From NCBI RefSeq assembly GCF_037027445.1, contig NZ_JBANDL010000002.1, positions 2,480,001 to 2,544,000 on the forward strand: 64,000 bases of DNA, in the 5' to 3' direction. The translations under genes were made by a program, and so were the position numbers. The notes beneath the pieces are model-generated. The model was not told the origin of the DNA, did not search any database, and saw only the letters and a program-made list of their open reading frames with translations. Shown here in pieces: positions 42,049-52,657 of the stretch (position 1 is its first letter; each line of letters starts with the position of its first letter). Source of the DNA: Lysobacter firmicutimachus. Its GTDB lineage: Bacteria; Pseudomonadota; Gammaproteobacteria; Xanthomonadales; Xanthomonadaceae.

Positions 42049-43761
42049 CTACTTCGCCGTCAGTTGCTCGTACAGAGCGTAATAGGTGAATCCCTCGGTG
42101 TTCACCTGCATCGTGAGATTCAACAGCGGGAAAGCGCCGAAGGGGCCGTAGGCTACGTCCGAGTTTGGAACGCTCGCCATCGTCCCATAAGTCGGCACCC
42201 GGATGATGCATGCTCTGTCTTGTGCGACCGAATGCGCCGCCGCTTGCTCCGCGGTAACCGGGACGCAGCGCAACCCCTCCTGCGCGTACCCGGCATAGTC
42301 CCAGACGAACCCGCCTTGCGCGTTGTTGTCGCGCAGGTCGCCTCGAATCAGCCGAGGCTCCTTTTCCCACCACTTGAACCCAGGCATGTACTGGACAAAG
42401 AGCGGGTCCAGCAAGTTGAGCCTGGGATCGCCCTCCTGCCAGCCCGACCACGCCATCATGTCTCGACGGGAACCCAGCCAAGCCTGCGCGTCTTGCTGGA
42501 ACTCGATCGGGTGATTGAACTCCAGGACTTCTTCGGTCAAGCCGCCCTGCGAAAACTCCAGATAGCACGAACTGTCGCAACGCGCGCCAGAATTCTTCGC
42601 CGTGACCGTCCAGCCCTTGGACTCCACCCCAGGCCACGTCATCACGTTGATTTTCAGAACGGTAGTCGGCGCAGGGGCGGTGTCGGCGCCAGCGCAAAGC
42701 ACCTCGCTTCTCAGCTTGGTCTTCGGGTAAACGGCCTTGGTGTATTCCTTCAGGCCCGGCCAAACGCCGCTGCCCTTGAAGTACTGGCACTGGGTCGCCT
42801 TTGCGCCCTGTATTCTCAAGGGGGCGGTCCGGCCCAGGGGCGTGTTCCTGCTGAAGACTTCATCGAGATAGAGCAGGACGTTCTTCTGCGAACCGGCCGG
42901 AAGCAGCTTCAGGGTTTCGGCGGGGTTGATTCCGGTCGCGTTGTCCAGCCCGTAATCCCCGAGCGGCGAATGCCCGAAGTTGGCGATGTTGCCGTCGGTC
43001 ACCGCGCCGTGGATGCCTCTCGCGTTATCGCCGGTATAGGTTATGAATTCCACCCCGCGTTGCTTGAACTTCGGGAAAATGTGCTCGATCAAGCGGTTCA
43101 TCTGAATCACCTGCTGCCGCCCTTCGGTCGAATCGTCGAAGCCTTGTTCGATGTTCAGGAACCACCCGTCCAGTTTCAGCGCCTTGGCGATTTTTTCCAG
43201 ATTCTTCAAAGCCGGGATGTGATAGGAGGACTCGAGCTCTTCGTTCGGAAACGTTCCGGTCAGAAAGCCGATCAAACTCTTGACCATGGCGGAGTTGCCA
43301 TGAGTCGCGTCGATATAGACGGTCCCGTAGATCTTCACCCCGTTCTCGTGGGCGGCGGTGACCCAGTTCGGGTCCGGTGCGATCACATGCGCCCCGGAGG
43401 AATGCTCGCCACCGAAGTACACGAATTTCCGAACGAACGCCCAATTCTCGAATGTCACCGGAGGAGGCGCCCCTTCCGGATAGGACTTGAGCGCCGGACG
43501 GGTTCGGTACAAGGCGGTGTAGTCGATGCCGTTTCCGGTCTGCCGGTTGCCCAACCAAGCCGACTCCATGTTGGTGTTCAGCTCGGTCCGCGATGGCGCG
43601 GGCCTGTTCGGCGACTCAATAACCAGGTTTTCAGTCAATAGGCTGTCGAAACCGCTCGAGTTGCTCCCGCTGTCCAAGGCCCAGGTATAGGTATCCATAC
43701 CGAATGCCTGACCGCTGATGGCCAGGCAAAGGGGAATGGCCACCAATTTCATTCGCTTCAT
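42049..43761 (-). CDS. Secreted GH85 endo-beta-N-acetylglucosaminidase-like protein
   Basis: 570 residues with a signal peptide (MKLVAIPLCLAISGQAFG, cleavage near residue 22). Family GH85 features: KFVYFGGEHSSG, DPNWVTAAHENGVKIYGTVY and the catalytic pair N203/E205 in DGWFLNIEQG (the N-x-E motif of GH85). A C-terminal beta-sandwich region carries Cys pairs. GH85 enzymes cut the chitobiose core of N-glycans; in a predatory or fungus-associated bacterium this would act on host or fungal glycoproteins. GAGGA precedes the ATG. A/T-ending codons are visibly more frequent than in neighbouring genes, suggesting acquisition. Confidence 0.8.
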   Translation of the reverse strand: MKRMKLVAIPLCLAISGQAFGMDTYTWALDSGSNSSGFDSLLTENLVIESPNRPAPSRTELNTNMESAWLGNRQTGNGIDYTALYRTRPALKSYPEGAPPPVTFENWAFVRKFVYFGGEHSSGAHVIAPDPNWVTAAHENGVKIYGTVYIDATHGNSAMVKSLIGFLTGTFPNEELESSYHIPALKNLEKIAKALKLDGWFLNIEQGFDDSTEGRQQVIQMNRLIEHIFPKFKQRGVEFITYTGDNARGIHGAVTDGNIANFGHSPLGDYGLDNATGINPAETLKLLPAGSQKNVLLYLDEVFSRNTPLGRTAPLRIQGAKATQCQYFKGSGVWPGLKEYTKAVYPKTKLRSEVLCAGADTAPAPTTVLKINVMTWPGVESKGWTVTAKNSGARCDSSCYLEFSQGGLTEEVLEFNHPIEFQQDAQAWLGSRRDMMAWSGWQEGDPRLNLLDPLFVQYMPGFKWWEKEPRLIRGDLRDNNAQGGFVWDYAGYAQEGLRCVPVTAEQAAAHSVAQDRACIIRVPTYGTMASVPNSDVAYGPFGAFPLLNLTMQVNTEGFTYYALYEQLTAK

Positions 43762-44051
43762 TCCAATATCCTCTGTCTTCCATGTCCTCTTTGCCGTTCT
43801 CCCGGCCGTAACGTATCGCAGCGCCGCTCACCGGCGCAGGCACAGATGCGGGAGCTAGGACTAAAGAGCTAGTTCGATATCCGAGCTACGGTGCCCGCGT
43901 CCGCCCTGCGGATGTCGCGGTCGCCCCATGAATCTGCCTTCGGACAGCGGAGGCATGGGGCATCGGGAATGCGGCCTTGGCCCGGGGACTGCCGGTCGCA
44001 GCCGGGCCGCGGCAAAGAAGAACTCCGCCGCGCTCGGACGCTTCAGACACT

Positions 44052-47000
44052 TCACGAAGCTTGCGCCTGTCGCATGCCTCGTTCGATGCTGGCGAGAATC
44101 TCCTCGATTCCTGCGGGCTTGACCAAGTGCTCGTGGAAACCGACCGCGGCGGTGCGGTCGCGGTCGCCGGCCTGGCCGTAGCCGCTGTAGGCCACCAGGT
44201 AGGGCGAGTTTCGTTGCGAGCGCAGGGTCGAGGCGATGTCGTAGCCGTTGAGCGGACCGGGCAGTTCCAGGTCGCATAGGACCACATCGAACGCGCCGCG
44301 GCGCCAGGCCGCCAAGGCCTGCTCGGCGTCGATCGCGCATTCGGCGTGGTGGCCCTGCAGTTTCAACAGTACACGCAGGGCTTCGGCGGTGTCGGTCTCG
44401 TCGTCGACGATCAGTACTCGGCCGCAAGCGCGGTCGGCCGGCATGTCTGCCCGCGGCATGCCCAGGCTGGCTTCGACTTCGGCCAGCGCCGTGCTCGGCG
44501 CGGTCTCGCTCCGGGGGGACGCCAGCGGCAGGCGCACGCTGAAACGCGCGCCGCGGCCGAGTCCGGCGCTGTGCGCGGCGACCGAGCCGCCGTGGCGCTC
44601 GACCAGGGTCTTGACGATGCTCAGGCCCAGCCCGAGTCCACGCGAACGCCAGTCCGGCGTCTGCACGAACGGTTCGAACAGGCGCGTCGACAGGTCTCGG
44701 CTCAGTCCCTGGCCTTGGTCGCTGACTTCGATCAGCGCGCCCTCTTCGGTCGTCGCCGCGTCGATGCGAATGCGTTGCCCCGGGGAACTGGCCTTGACCG
44801 CGTTCGACAGCAGGTTGTCGAACACTTGTCGCAGCCGCGCACGATCGCCGTCGACCCAGCATGGCTCGACCGGCAGCGCCGCCTCGATCGCCACCTGTTC
44901 GTGCCCGGCACGGTCGACATGGTCGCTGTGCACTTCCTCCAGCAGCCGGTTGAGATCGAAACGTTCGCGGCGCAGTTCCAAGTCGCCTTGCGTGACGCGG
45001 GAAATGTCCAGCAGATCCTCGACCAGGCGGTGCAAGTGACGGTTCTGCCGCAGCAGCGTCGCCAGCGCGCGTTCGCGATCGGCGGCGGGCAGGTCGTTCC
45101 GGCTGAGCAATTCGCTGGCGGCGCTGACTCCGGACAACGGATTGCGCAGTTCGTGACTGAGTACCGCCAGGAACCGGCTGATGCGCTGGTTGGCCGCGGC
45201 CAGGGTTTCCAGGGCGCGTTTCTGGTCTTCGATATCGGTGCTGGCACCGTACCAACAACGCAGTCGGCCGTGGTCGTCGAACAGCGGCTGGGCGCGCACG
45301 ATATGCCAGCGGTACGCGCCGTCGGCGCGGCGGAAGCGCAACTCGACGTTGAGCTGCCGGCCGGCGCGGATCGCCTGGTCCCAGGCGCGTTGGCCGTTGT
45401 CGAGGTCGTCGGGGTGGACGATGTGGCGCCAGTCCTCTTGCCCGCTCAGGCCGGTGTATTCGTACCAGTGCCGGTTCTGGTAACGGATGCCGCCGTCGGG
45501 TTCGGCGATCCAGACCATCTTCGGCAGATTGTCGAGCAAGGCATGCTGTTCCGCCTCGGCGCGTCGCAACTGCAATTCGAACACCCGCCGCTCGTGCACG
45601 TCGCGAATGCCGCCGATCCATTCGGCGACAGTCTCGTCCTCGGTCAGCACCGGCACGGCGCGCAGGGCGACGTAGCGCGCTTCGCCGGTGGCGGTGCGGA
45701 CCCGGAACTCCAGGTCGAGCGTCTGCGCCGGCGCCTCGCGCAGCGCCTCGCCCCAGGCATCGCGCACTCGCGCGCGATCGTCCGGATCGATCGCATCCAA
45801 CCAGCCGTCGCCGCGGTACTGCAGCGGCGGTTGTCCGGTCAACGCTTCCCAGCCCGGCGCATCGAGCATGCGGCCGTCGCGGTCGGCGCACCAGACGATG
45901 CCGGCCCAGGCCAGGGCCAGGCTGCGAAAGCGTCGTTCGCTGGCGGCGACCCGGCGGGTGGCTTCGATCCGGTCGGTGATGTCGACGGCATGGATCACCG
46001 CGCCCTCCACCGTCTCTCCGTCGGGCTGGTGCGGCACGAACTGGACGTCGTAGTGGCGGCGCTCGCCGGCCAGGAGCAACTCGGCCGGGAAGCGCACCGC
46101 CTGGCCTTCCAGGGCGCGCTGCAGCAGCGGCAGGTAGGGGGCCAGATCGCTGTGCGGATGCGCTTCGTCGACCCGCATGCCGTGCAGGGGCATGCCCGCG
46201 AAACAGTCCTCGAAACTGCGGTTGAACAGACGATAGCGTCGTTCGATGTCGATGTAGGCGACCAGCGCCGGAAGCCGGTCGATCATCGCGCGCATCAGCT
46301 GGCGTTGCGCGCGCAGGGCGGCGTCGATGCGCTTGTGCTCGCTGATGTCGAGCGCGAGCAGGGCGACATCGCGCCCGGACAGCGCTTCCCCGGCGAGCAG
46401 CACCCAGTCGGCGCGGCCCTGTCGGCCGAGCACCTGCACCTCGGTGGGACGGAACCCCCCCTCGCGCCGCAAGGTATCGAGCAAGCCGCGCGGCACGCCG
46501 AGGTGTTGCAGGTCGTCCGACGCAAGCTCGCCGGGCGGCCGGCCGTCGAGCGTGCCCGTCTCGCTGCCGTGGTCGCCGAGCAGCATGCGCCGGAAGCGCG
46601 GATTGGCCAGCCAACGGCCGCCGTCGAGGTCGGCGAAGCAAATGCCCCACATCTCGGTGTCGAACACCGCGCGCAGCTTGCGGTCGCTGAGGCTGGGCTG
46701 GTCGCCGCAGCGCCGGCGCAAGAACAGGACATGCCCGGAATCGGCGTCGCGCCCGGCCTGCAGGCGGACCACGTCGGCGGTGAGTTCCGCGCCGCTGCCG
46801 GACAGGTCGATGTGGTAGGTCGAGCGCGACGCGCTGCCGGCGTCGGCGTCGAACGCATCTTCGGGCAGGCCGGCCAGCAGCTCGCCGATCGGCCGTTTCT
46901 CGGCGCGTTCGCTGCTGCAACCGAGCATGGATTCCGCGACCGCATTGAGATAGCGCACACGACGGTGCTGGTCGACGGCGACCACGCCGTCTTCGATGCC

Positions 47001-47366
47001 CGCGAGTACCGCGGACAGGTGCGCGCGCTGTTCGCGTTCGCTGCGGCTGAGCTGGCGCGCGCTGGCGACGATCCAGATCAGCAGCGCAGACACCAGCAGA
47101 TAGAATGCGGCGCCGTCGCTGCCGAGGTTGCGCAGCAGCCCCGGCCACAGCAGCACCGCGCCCAGGCTGGCGGTCAGGCCGATCAGTCCGCCGCGGGCGC
47201 CGTAGAACGCGCTGGCGAGAATCACCAGCAAGTAGAACAGCGCGATCGGGAAGGCTTCGGCGACGCTGCGGCCGTAGCGGACGTGAACGGCGATGGCGAG
47301 CAAAGCCAGGATCAGCGCGATCGCCAGTTCGCGCGATCGATGCCGGCCGCGCTCCGCGCTGGACAT
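44052..47366 (-). CDS. Membrane hybrid histidine kinase with multiple PAS domains
   Basis: 1104 residues. An N-terminal MASE-like membrane region (to about 110, four to five helices: LAIALILALLAIAVHV, PIALFYLLVILASAFYGARG and others) is followed by about five PAS modules, the last two with PAC-type WIGGIRDVHERR and WYGASTDIEDQKR. The DHp box has the phospho-acceptor H738 (AVLSHELRNPLSG), then the catalytic domain (FDNLLSNAVKAS, IEVSDQGQGLS, GLGLGLSIVKTLVERHGG), and a C-terminal receiver with D1032 (VVLCDLELPG). It ends the three-gene signalling unit and starts one base after the 78-residue gene. Confidence 0.93.
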   Translation of the reverse strand: MSSAERGRHRSRELAIALILALLAIAVHVRYGRSVAEAFPIALFYLLVILASAFYGARGGLIGLTASLGAVLLWPGLLRNLGSDGAAFYLLVSALLIWIVASARQLSRSEREQRAHLSAVLAGIEDGVVAVDQHRRVRYLNAVAESMLGCSSERAEKRPIGELLAGLPEDAFDADAGSASRSTYHIDLSGSGAELTADVVRLQAGRDADSGHVLFLRRRCGDQPSLSDRKLRAVFDTEMWGICFADLDGGRWLANPRFRRMLLGDHGSETGTLDGRPPGELASDDLQHLGVPRGLLDTLRREGGFRPTEVQVLGRQGRADWVLLAGEALSGRDVALLALDISEHKRIDAALRAQRQLMRAMIDRLPALVAYIDIERRYRLFNRSFEDCFAGMPLHGMRVDEAHPHSDLAPYLPLLQRALEGQAVRFPAELLLAGERRHYDVQFVPHQPDGETVEGAVIHAVDITDRIEATRRVAASERRFRSLALAWAGIVWCADRDGRMLDAPGWEALTGQPPLQYRGDGWLDAIDPDDRARVRDAWGEALREAPAQTLDLEFRVRTATGEARYVALRAVPVLTEDETVAEWIGGIRDVHERRVFELQLRRAEAEQHALLDNLPKMVWIAEPDGGIRYQNRHWYEYTGLSGQEDWRHIVHPDDLDNGQRAWDQAIRAGRQLNVELRFRRADGAYRWHIVRAQPLFDDHGRLRCWYGASTDIEDQKRALETLAAANQRISRFLAVLSHELRNPLSGVSAASELLSRNDLPAADRERALATLLRQNRHLHRLVEDLLDISRVTQGDLELRRERFDLNRLLEEVHSDHVDRAGHEQVAIEAALPVEPCWVDGDRARLRQVFDNLLSNAVKASSPGQRIRIDAATTEEGALIEVSDQGQGLSRDLSTRLFEPFVQTPDWRSRGLGLGLSIVKTLVERHGGSVAAHSAGLGRGARFSVRLPLASPRSETAPSTALAEVEASLGMPRADMPADRACGRVLIVDDETDTAEALRVLLKLQGHHAECAIDAEQALAAWRRGAFDVVLCDLELPGPLNGYDIASTLRSQRNSPYLVAYSGYGQAGDRDRTAAVGFHEHLVKPAGIEEILASIERGMRQAQAS

Positions 47367-47367
47367 G

Positions 47368-47593
47368 TCAGGCTTCCGCCGGCGGCTCGGCCAACAAGGC
47401 CGAACAACGCTGGCAGGCGTCGCGCACCCGGCGCAGGTTGTCGCGCACGGCCGGGTCGTCGCCGGCGCCGGCTTCGATCAGCCTGTGCGCGGCGGCGCTG
47501 GCCATGGTCACGGTGTTGACCTCGTTGCGCAGTCGGTGCAGCCAGCGAGCGAACTCGGTCGGCCCGGCCGGCGGCGTGGAGGCGGCGGCCCGA

Positions 47594-47604
<11 letters not shown>
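47368..47604 (-). CDS. Small DHp/HPt-like signalling protein
   Basis: 78 residues, helical: FARWLHRLRNEVNTVTMASA, then HRLIEAGAGDD and NLRRVRDACQRCSALLAEPP. The first helix, LHRLRNEVNTV, resembles a histidine-kinase H-box (HELRNPL), with a candidate phospho-His two residues before LRNE, and the second half could pair as a hairpin. No catalytic ATPase part. Its ATG lies inside the last codons of the sigma-54 activator and its stop is one base from the kinase start, so all three are translationally coupled. It could be a phosphorelay shuttle or an inhibitor of the kinase. Confidence 0.7.
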
Positions 47605-48970
<1,366 letters not shown>

Positions 48971-48998
48971 GCTAGCTGAGCGTGAGTTAACGGTGCGT

Positions 48999-49019
48999 CG
49001 GCGGAAAATGATTCCGCCG
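48999..49019. promoter_or_regulatory. Inverted repeat, candidate activator-binding site
   Basis: CGGCGGA-AAATGAT-TCCGCCG, perfect 7-bp arms, spacer 7. It lies 29 bases upstream of the regulator's GTG and about 250 bases upstream of the sigma-54 promoter of the divergent operon: a position compatible with autoregulation and with an enhancer. Confidence 0.45.
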
Positions 49020-49261
49020 TGATGAAAGAGTTGCTGTCCGCACCAAGCAGAGGGGTGCCGGCAGCGAAAAAGCATCGTCCAGGGACACGTGTTCGCGCCG
49101 GGCGCCTGCGAAAACCGCCGCAGCGCAGTCAGTTTCGTCATTGCGCACTTCCGCCATGCGCCTGCAGCCGGGCGTCGCACGAAGAGCGGTATCTGAAGCG
49201 TTCAGTCCCGCACTGCGATCGGTGTCGCCGATTGCGGATCGGACCGCCGTATGGGTTCGGC

Positions 49262-49276
49262 TGGCACGGGAGTTGC
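49262..49276 (+). promoter_or_regulatory. Sigma-54 (-24/-12) promoter of the Ku/LigD operon
   Basis: TGGCACGGGAGTTGC preceded by C: GG at 49263-49264, GC at 49275-49276, spacing exactly 10, full consensus. The expected start near 49288 gives a leader of about 64 bases before the ATG at 49352. Confidence 0.88.
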
Positions 49277-49351
49277 GTCATCGCTGATGCGCCCGGTCGC
49301 AACATGCGATCGCACTGCCTACGCAACGGATCCATCCTTCAGGAGACGCAC

Positions 49352-49810
49352 ATGGCTTACTCGTCCACCCGCGCTTTTCCCGCTGCACTCGTTTTCGCGC
49401 CTTACGAGGGGCCGGCCCGCGCCGGCGTCGCGGCGCGGACGACGGAGGCATCGGGCCATCCACCGCGCGAAACGGCGCGTCCACCCGGAACGAAAGGCCA
49501 GACCGCCGCTTCGCCTGCGTCGATGCAGTCCCTGGACGTGATCGACATGGAGTCCGAACTCAGCTACTGGCGCACCCACTATCGCGGCATGTCTCGATGC
49601 GAAGGCCTGCGCTACAGCGATTACGAACCGGCGCTCAAGCTGGGCCTGGACGCTTACATGCGCGGTCACGGCCGCTCGCTCAGCGACATGGAGCAAGAGT
49701 TGCGCGATTGCTACCGCCGCACCCGCGGCGGCTCGCGACTGGACTGGGATCAGGCCCACAGCGTGGTCCAGGCGGCCTGGGACCGGTTGAACGACCGGGG
49801 CGGCAGATGA
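49352..49810 (+). CDS. Hypothetical protein, first gene of the repair operon
   Basis: 152 residues. A disordered head of about 60 (Pro/Thr/Ala-rich) precedes a compact helical region: LSYWRTHYRGMSRCEGLRYSDYEPALKLGL, then DAYMRGHGRSLSDMEQELRDCYRRTRGGSRL and SVVQAAWDRL. The arrangement resembles small stress proteins found next to general-stress genes in Proteobacteria, but no function is known. AGGAGACGCAC precedes the ATG. Its stop overlaps the next start (ATGA). Confidence 0.78.
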   Translation: MAYSSTRAFPAALVFAPYEGPARAGVAARTTEASGHPPRETARPPGTKGQTAASPASMQSLDVIDMESELSYWRTHYRGMSRCEGLRYSDYEPALKLGLDAYMRGHGRSLSDMEQELRDCYRRTRGGSRLDWDQAHSVVQAAWDRLNDRGGR

Positions 49811-50280
49811 CTCTGCGCGAAACGTTCGAGCGCGGCGCGAAGGCCGCCGCGCGTTTTACCGGCCACCCCCTGTGTTTCTGCCTGGCGGTCGGAGTGGTCC
49901 TGCTGTGGCTGCTCAGCGGGCCGGTGTTCGGCTTCAGCGACACCTGGCAGCTGATCATCAACACCGGTACGACCATCGTGACGTTCCTGATGGTGTTCCT
50001 GATCCAGAACTCGCAGAACCGCGATGCCGCCGCGGTGCAGATCAAACTCGACGAGCTGATACGGGCGACGCTCAAGGCCGAGAACGCCTTGCTCGATCTG
50101 GAAGAACTCGACGAGGACACGCAAGAGCGGTTCCGTCGGCGCTACGAAGCACTGGCGAAGAAGGCCCGCCGGCTCAGCGGCCGCAGCCGACGCGGCGGTT
50201 CCGCCGACGTCGGCGCCGACGCCCCCGGGTCCGATGCCGAGCCGTCGCCGCCGGGAGGCGGCGCTTCCACCCCAACTTAA
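49807..50280 (+). CDS. Low-affinity iron permease family protein
   Basis: 157 residues (PF04120). Two hydrophobic helices, HPLCFCLAVGVVLLWLLSGPVFGF and IINTGTTIVTFLMVFLIQNSQNRD, are followed by a helical cytoplasmic domain (IQIKLDELIRATLKAENALLDLEELDEDT) and a Pro/Gly tail. Named after yeast Fet4, but the bacterial versions are much shorter and iron transport is unproven. Coupled to the previous gene by a 4-base overlap. Confidence 0.88.
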   Translation: MTLRETFERGAKAAARFTGHPLCFCLAVGVVLLWLLSGPVFGFSDTWQLIINTGTTIVTFLMVFLIQNSQNRDAAAVQIKLDELIRATLKAENALLDLEELDEDTQERFRRRYEALAKKARRLSGRSRRGGSADVGADAPGSDAEPSPPGGGASTPT

Positions 50281-50294
50281 CGAGGCGATACGAC

Positions 50295-50903
50295 ATGAAA
50301 AAGACTCAACCCGAAGCCGCCCAAGTGCGCGAGTTGCTGCTCCAGGCCCTGCAGACCGAGCAGGGCGGCGTAAAGATCTACGAAGCCGCCGTCGCCAGTG
50401 CGATCAACGACGACCTGCGCAAGGAGTGGACGGACTATCTCGAAGAAACCCGCACCCACGTACGGGTGCTGTTGAATGTGTTCGAGGAGCTCGGCCTGGA
50501 TCCGGAACAGACCACGCCGGGTCGCGATGTCGTCGGTCGCATCGGCGAATCGCTGGTCGCGGCGATCCGCGAGGCGCAAAACACCGCCGAGCCTGCGGCG
50601 GCGCAACTGGTGGCGGCTGAATGCGTGGTCCTGGCCGAGACCAAGGACCATATGAACTGGGAGCTGATCGGCCACCTGGTCGAACACGCCAAAGGCGAGG
50701 GCCTGGACGTGCTGAAAACCGCCTTCGAAGCGGTCGAGTCCGACGAGGACCATCATCTGTACCACACCAAGGGCTGGGCGCGAGAGCTGTGGATCGAAGC
50801 CTTGGGCCTGCCTGCGGTACTGCCGCCGCCCGAGGAGGTCAAGAAGGTCGAAACCGCGATCGGCGCGGCCCGCGCCGAACAAGCCCGCTCGCGCATGCTC
50901 TGA
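50295..50903 (+). CDS. Ferritin-like domain protein
   Basis: 202 residues. A four-helix bundle with carboxylate/His spacing typical of di-iron proteins: LLLQALQTEQGGVKIYEAAV, EWTDYLEETRTHVRVLLNVFEELG, AECVVLAETKDHMNWELIG and AVESDEDHHLYHTKGWARELW. Close to the stress-induced YciE/DUF892-like ferritins. Likely role: sequestration of iron or removal of peroxide. The operon gap is 14 bases. Confidence 0.85.
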   Translation: MKKTQPEAAQVRELLLQALQTEQGGVKIYEAAVASAINDDLRKEWTDYLEETRTHVRVLLNVFEELGLDPEQTTPGRDVVGRIGESLVAAIREAQNTAEPAAAQLVAAECVVLAETKDHMNWELIGHLVEHAKGEGLDVLKTAFEAVESDEDHHLYHTKGWARELWIEALGLPAVLPPPEEVKKVETAIGAARAEQARSRML

Positions 50904-50913
50904 GCGCTGCTCG

Positions 50914-51615
50914 ATGAACGCGGCCAAGAAGAAAGGGCTTGCGGCGGCGTCGGGTTTCTGGCGCCGCAACTCGCTCTCGCTGGTGCTGCTGGCCCTGTTC
51001 GGGATCAGCCTGTTCGGCCAGATCGCCGCCGGCCGCGCCGTGCTCGACCGCGAACGGATCGAGCACGGCCAGCCGCCGCTGGACTGGGGCGAGTACTTCC
51101 GCCACGGCCAGTTCTTGTCGGCGACGTTCGAGAACTGGGAAAGCGAGTTCCTGCAGATGGGGCTGTACGTGCTGCTGACGGTATGGCTGCGCCAGCACGG
51201 CTCAGCGGAATCGCGCAAGGTCGAGGAACGCAACGACGGCACCGAGGAAGAGGGTGGGCGCGAGATCGAGCCCGGGCCGACGCCCGGGCCGGTGCGGCGG
51301 GGAGGCGCCTGGGCGGCGCTGTACGCCAATTCCCTTTCGATCGCCTTGCTGTCGCTGTTCGCGCTCGCCTTCGCCGGCCACGTCTACGGCAGTTGGCGGC
51401 AGCAAGTGGAACAAGCGCAGCGCGAAGCCCAGCCGGTACCGAGTCTGAGCGAGCACCTGGGGTCGGCGCAATTGTGGTTCGAGTCGTTCCAGAACTGGCA
51501 GAGCGAGTTTCTCGCCGTGCTCACCCTGGTGGTACTGTCGATTTGGCTGCGCCAGGCGCATTCGCCGCAATCCAAACCGGTGCGCGCGCCGCACGCCCAG
51601 ACCGGCGCCGGGTGA
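50914..51615 (+). CDS. DUF6766 family membrane protein with internal duplication
   Basis: 233 residues in two repeats of about 100. Each has a helix (NSLSLVLLALFGISLFGQI and NSLSIALLSLFALAFAGHV), a loop with a W-x-SEF motif (NWESEFLQMG and NWQSEFLAVL) and a second helix ending VWLRQHGS or IWLRQAHS. A charged linker separates them. The function is unknown. It sits in the operon between the ferritin-like gene and ku. Confidence 0.82.
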   Translation: MNAAKKKGLAAASGFWRRNSLSLVLLALFGISLFGQIAAGRAVLDRERIEHGQPPLDWGEYFRHGQFLSATFENWESEFLQMGLYVLLTVWLRQHGSAESRKVEERNDGTEEEGGREIEPGPTPGPVRRGGAWAALYANSLSIALLSLFALAFAGHVYGSWRQQVEQAQREAQPVPSLSEHLGSAQLWFESFQNWQSEFLAVLTLVVLSIWLRQAHSPQSKPVRAPHAQTGAG

Positions 51616-51705
51616 TCGCGATGCGGCGCTCGTTCACCCGCCCTGGACGGTTGCGGTCGCACAGTCTGAAGCCCCGCTTCCCGTCACGCATTGCGAGGTG
51701 CCGTC

Positions 51706-52629
51706 ATGGCGCGCCCGATCTGGACCGGAACCCTGTCGTTCGGCCTGCTCAATATTCCGGTCAAGCTGATGACCGGCGAACGCCGCGTCGATCTGCATTT
51801 CCGCATGCTCGACAGCCGCAACAAAGCGCCGATCCGCTACGAGCGGGTCAACGAGGAGACCGGCGAAGAGGTGCCTTGGAAGGAAATCGTCAAGGCCTTC
51901 GAGTACGACAAGGGCAACTACGTGGTGATCGAGGATACCGACATCGCCGCCGCGGCTCCCGAGCACAAGGAAACCGTGGACATCGAAGCTTTCGTCGACG
52001 CGGCTGCGATCGGGCCGCAGTTCTACGACAAGCCGTATGTGCTGGAACCGGGCAAGAAGGCGGAGAAGGGCTACGTACTGTTGCGCGAGGTGCTGCAGCG
52101 TGCCGGCAAGGTCGGGGTGGGGCGGGTCGTGATCCGAACCCGCGAGTATCTGGCCGCGGTGATACCGCAGGATCAAGCGCTGCTGCTGTTGATCCTGCGC
52201 TATGCCCAGGAGATCGTCGACCCGGCCGATTACAAGCTGCCCGAAGGCGGTCTGGCGAAGTGGAAGATCTCAGCCCGCGAGGTGGACATGGCCCAGAAGC
52301 TGATCGAATCGATGAGCAGCGATTGGGAGCCGGACAGCTATCGGGACGATTTCCGCGAGCGCCTGCACAAGGTGATCGAGCAGCGGGTCAAGTCCAAGCA
52401 GGTGGTGCGCGGCAAGTCCGTCGACGAGAGCAAGCTGCCGGAGAACGCGGCAACCAATGTGATCGACTTCGCCGAGCTGCTCAAGCGCAGCCTGGAAAAG
52501 AAGGGGGGAGGTACGGCGGCCAAGCCGGCCAAGAGCGCGGCCAAGAAAGCGGCGAAGAAAGCGGCGAAGAAGACCGCCAAGAAGAGCGTGCGCCAGGGAA
52601 GCGGCAAGGGCGCGCGCAAGTCGGCCTGA
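51706..52629 (+). CDS. ku: Non-homologous end-joining protein Ku
   Basis: 307 residues. It binds DNA double-strand ends as a homodimer and recruits LigD. Core signature: ARPIWTGTLSFGLLNIPVKL, RYERVNEETGEEVPWKEIVKAFEY, FYDKPYVLEPGKKAEKGYVLLREVL and LRYAQEIVD. The C-terminal tail is a Lys/Ala-repeat (KSAAKKAAKKAAKKTAKK), the DNA-contacting extension of bacterial Ku. GAGGTG precedes the ATG. It is 28 bases before ligD. Confidence 0.96.
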   Translation: MARPIWTGTLSFGLLNIPVKLMTGERRVDLHFRMLDSRNKAPIRYERVNEETGEEVPWKEIVKAFEYDKGNYVVIEDTDIAAAAPEHKETVDIEAFVDAAAIGPQFYDKPYVLEPGKKAEKGYVLLREVLQRAGKVGVGRVVIRTREYLAAVIPQDQALLLLILRYAQEIVDPADYKLPEGGLAKWKISAREVDMAQKLIESMSSDWEPDSYRDDFRERLHKVIEQRVKSKQVVRGKSVDESKLPENAATNVIDFAELLKRSLEKKGGGTAAKPAKSAAKKAAKKAAKKTAKKSVRQGSGKGARKSA

Positions 52630-52657
52630 ACCGCGACAGAGCAGCGGAAGCGAAGCC

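Larger units (their letters stand above)
48971..49351. other. Divergent region between the regulator and the repair operon
   Basis: 381 bases without a supported gene. It contains the inverted repeat at 48999-49019, an imperfect dyad GCGATCGG-TGTCG-CCGATTGC near 49218-49240 and the sigma-54 promoter at 49262-49276. Confidence 0.6.
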
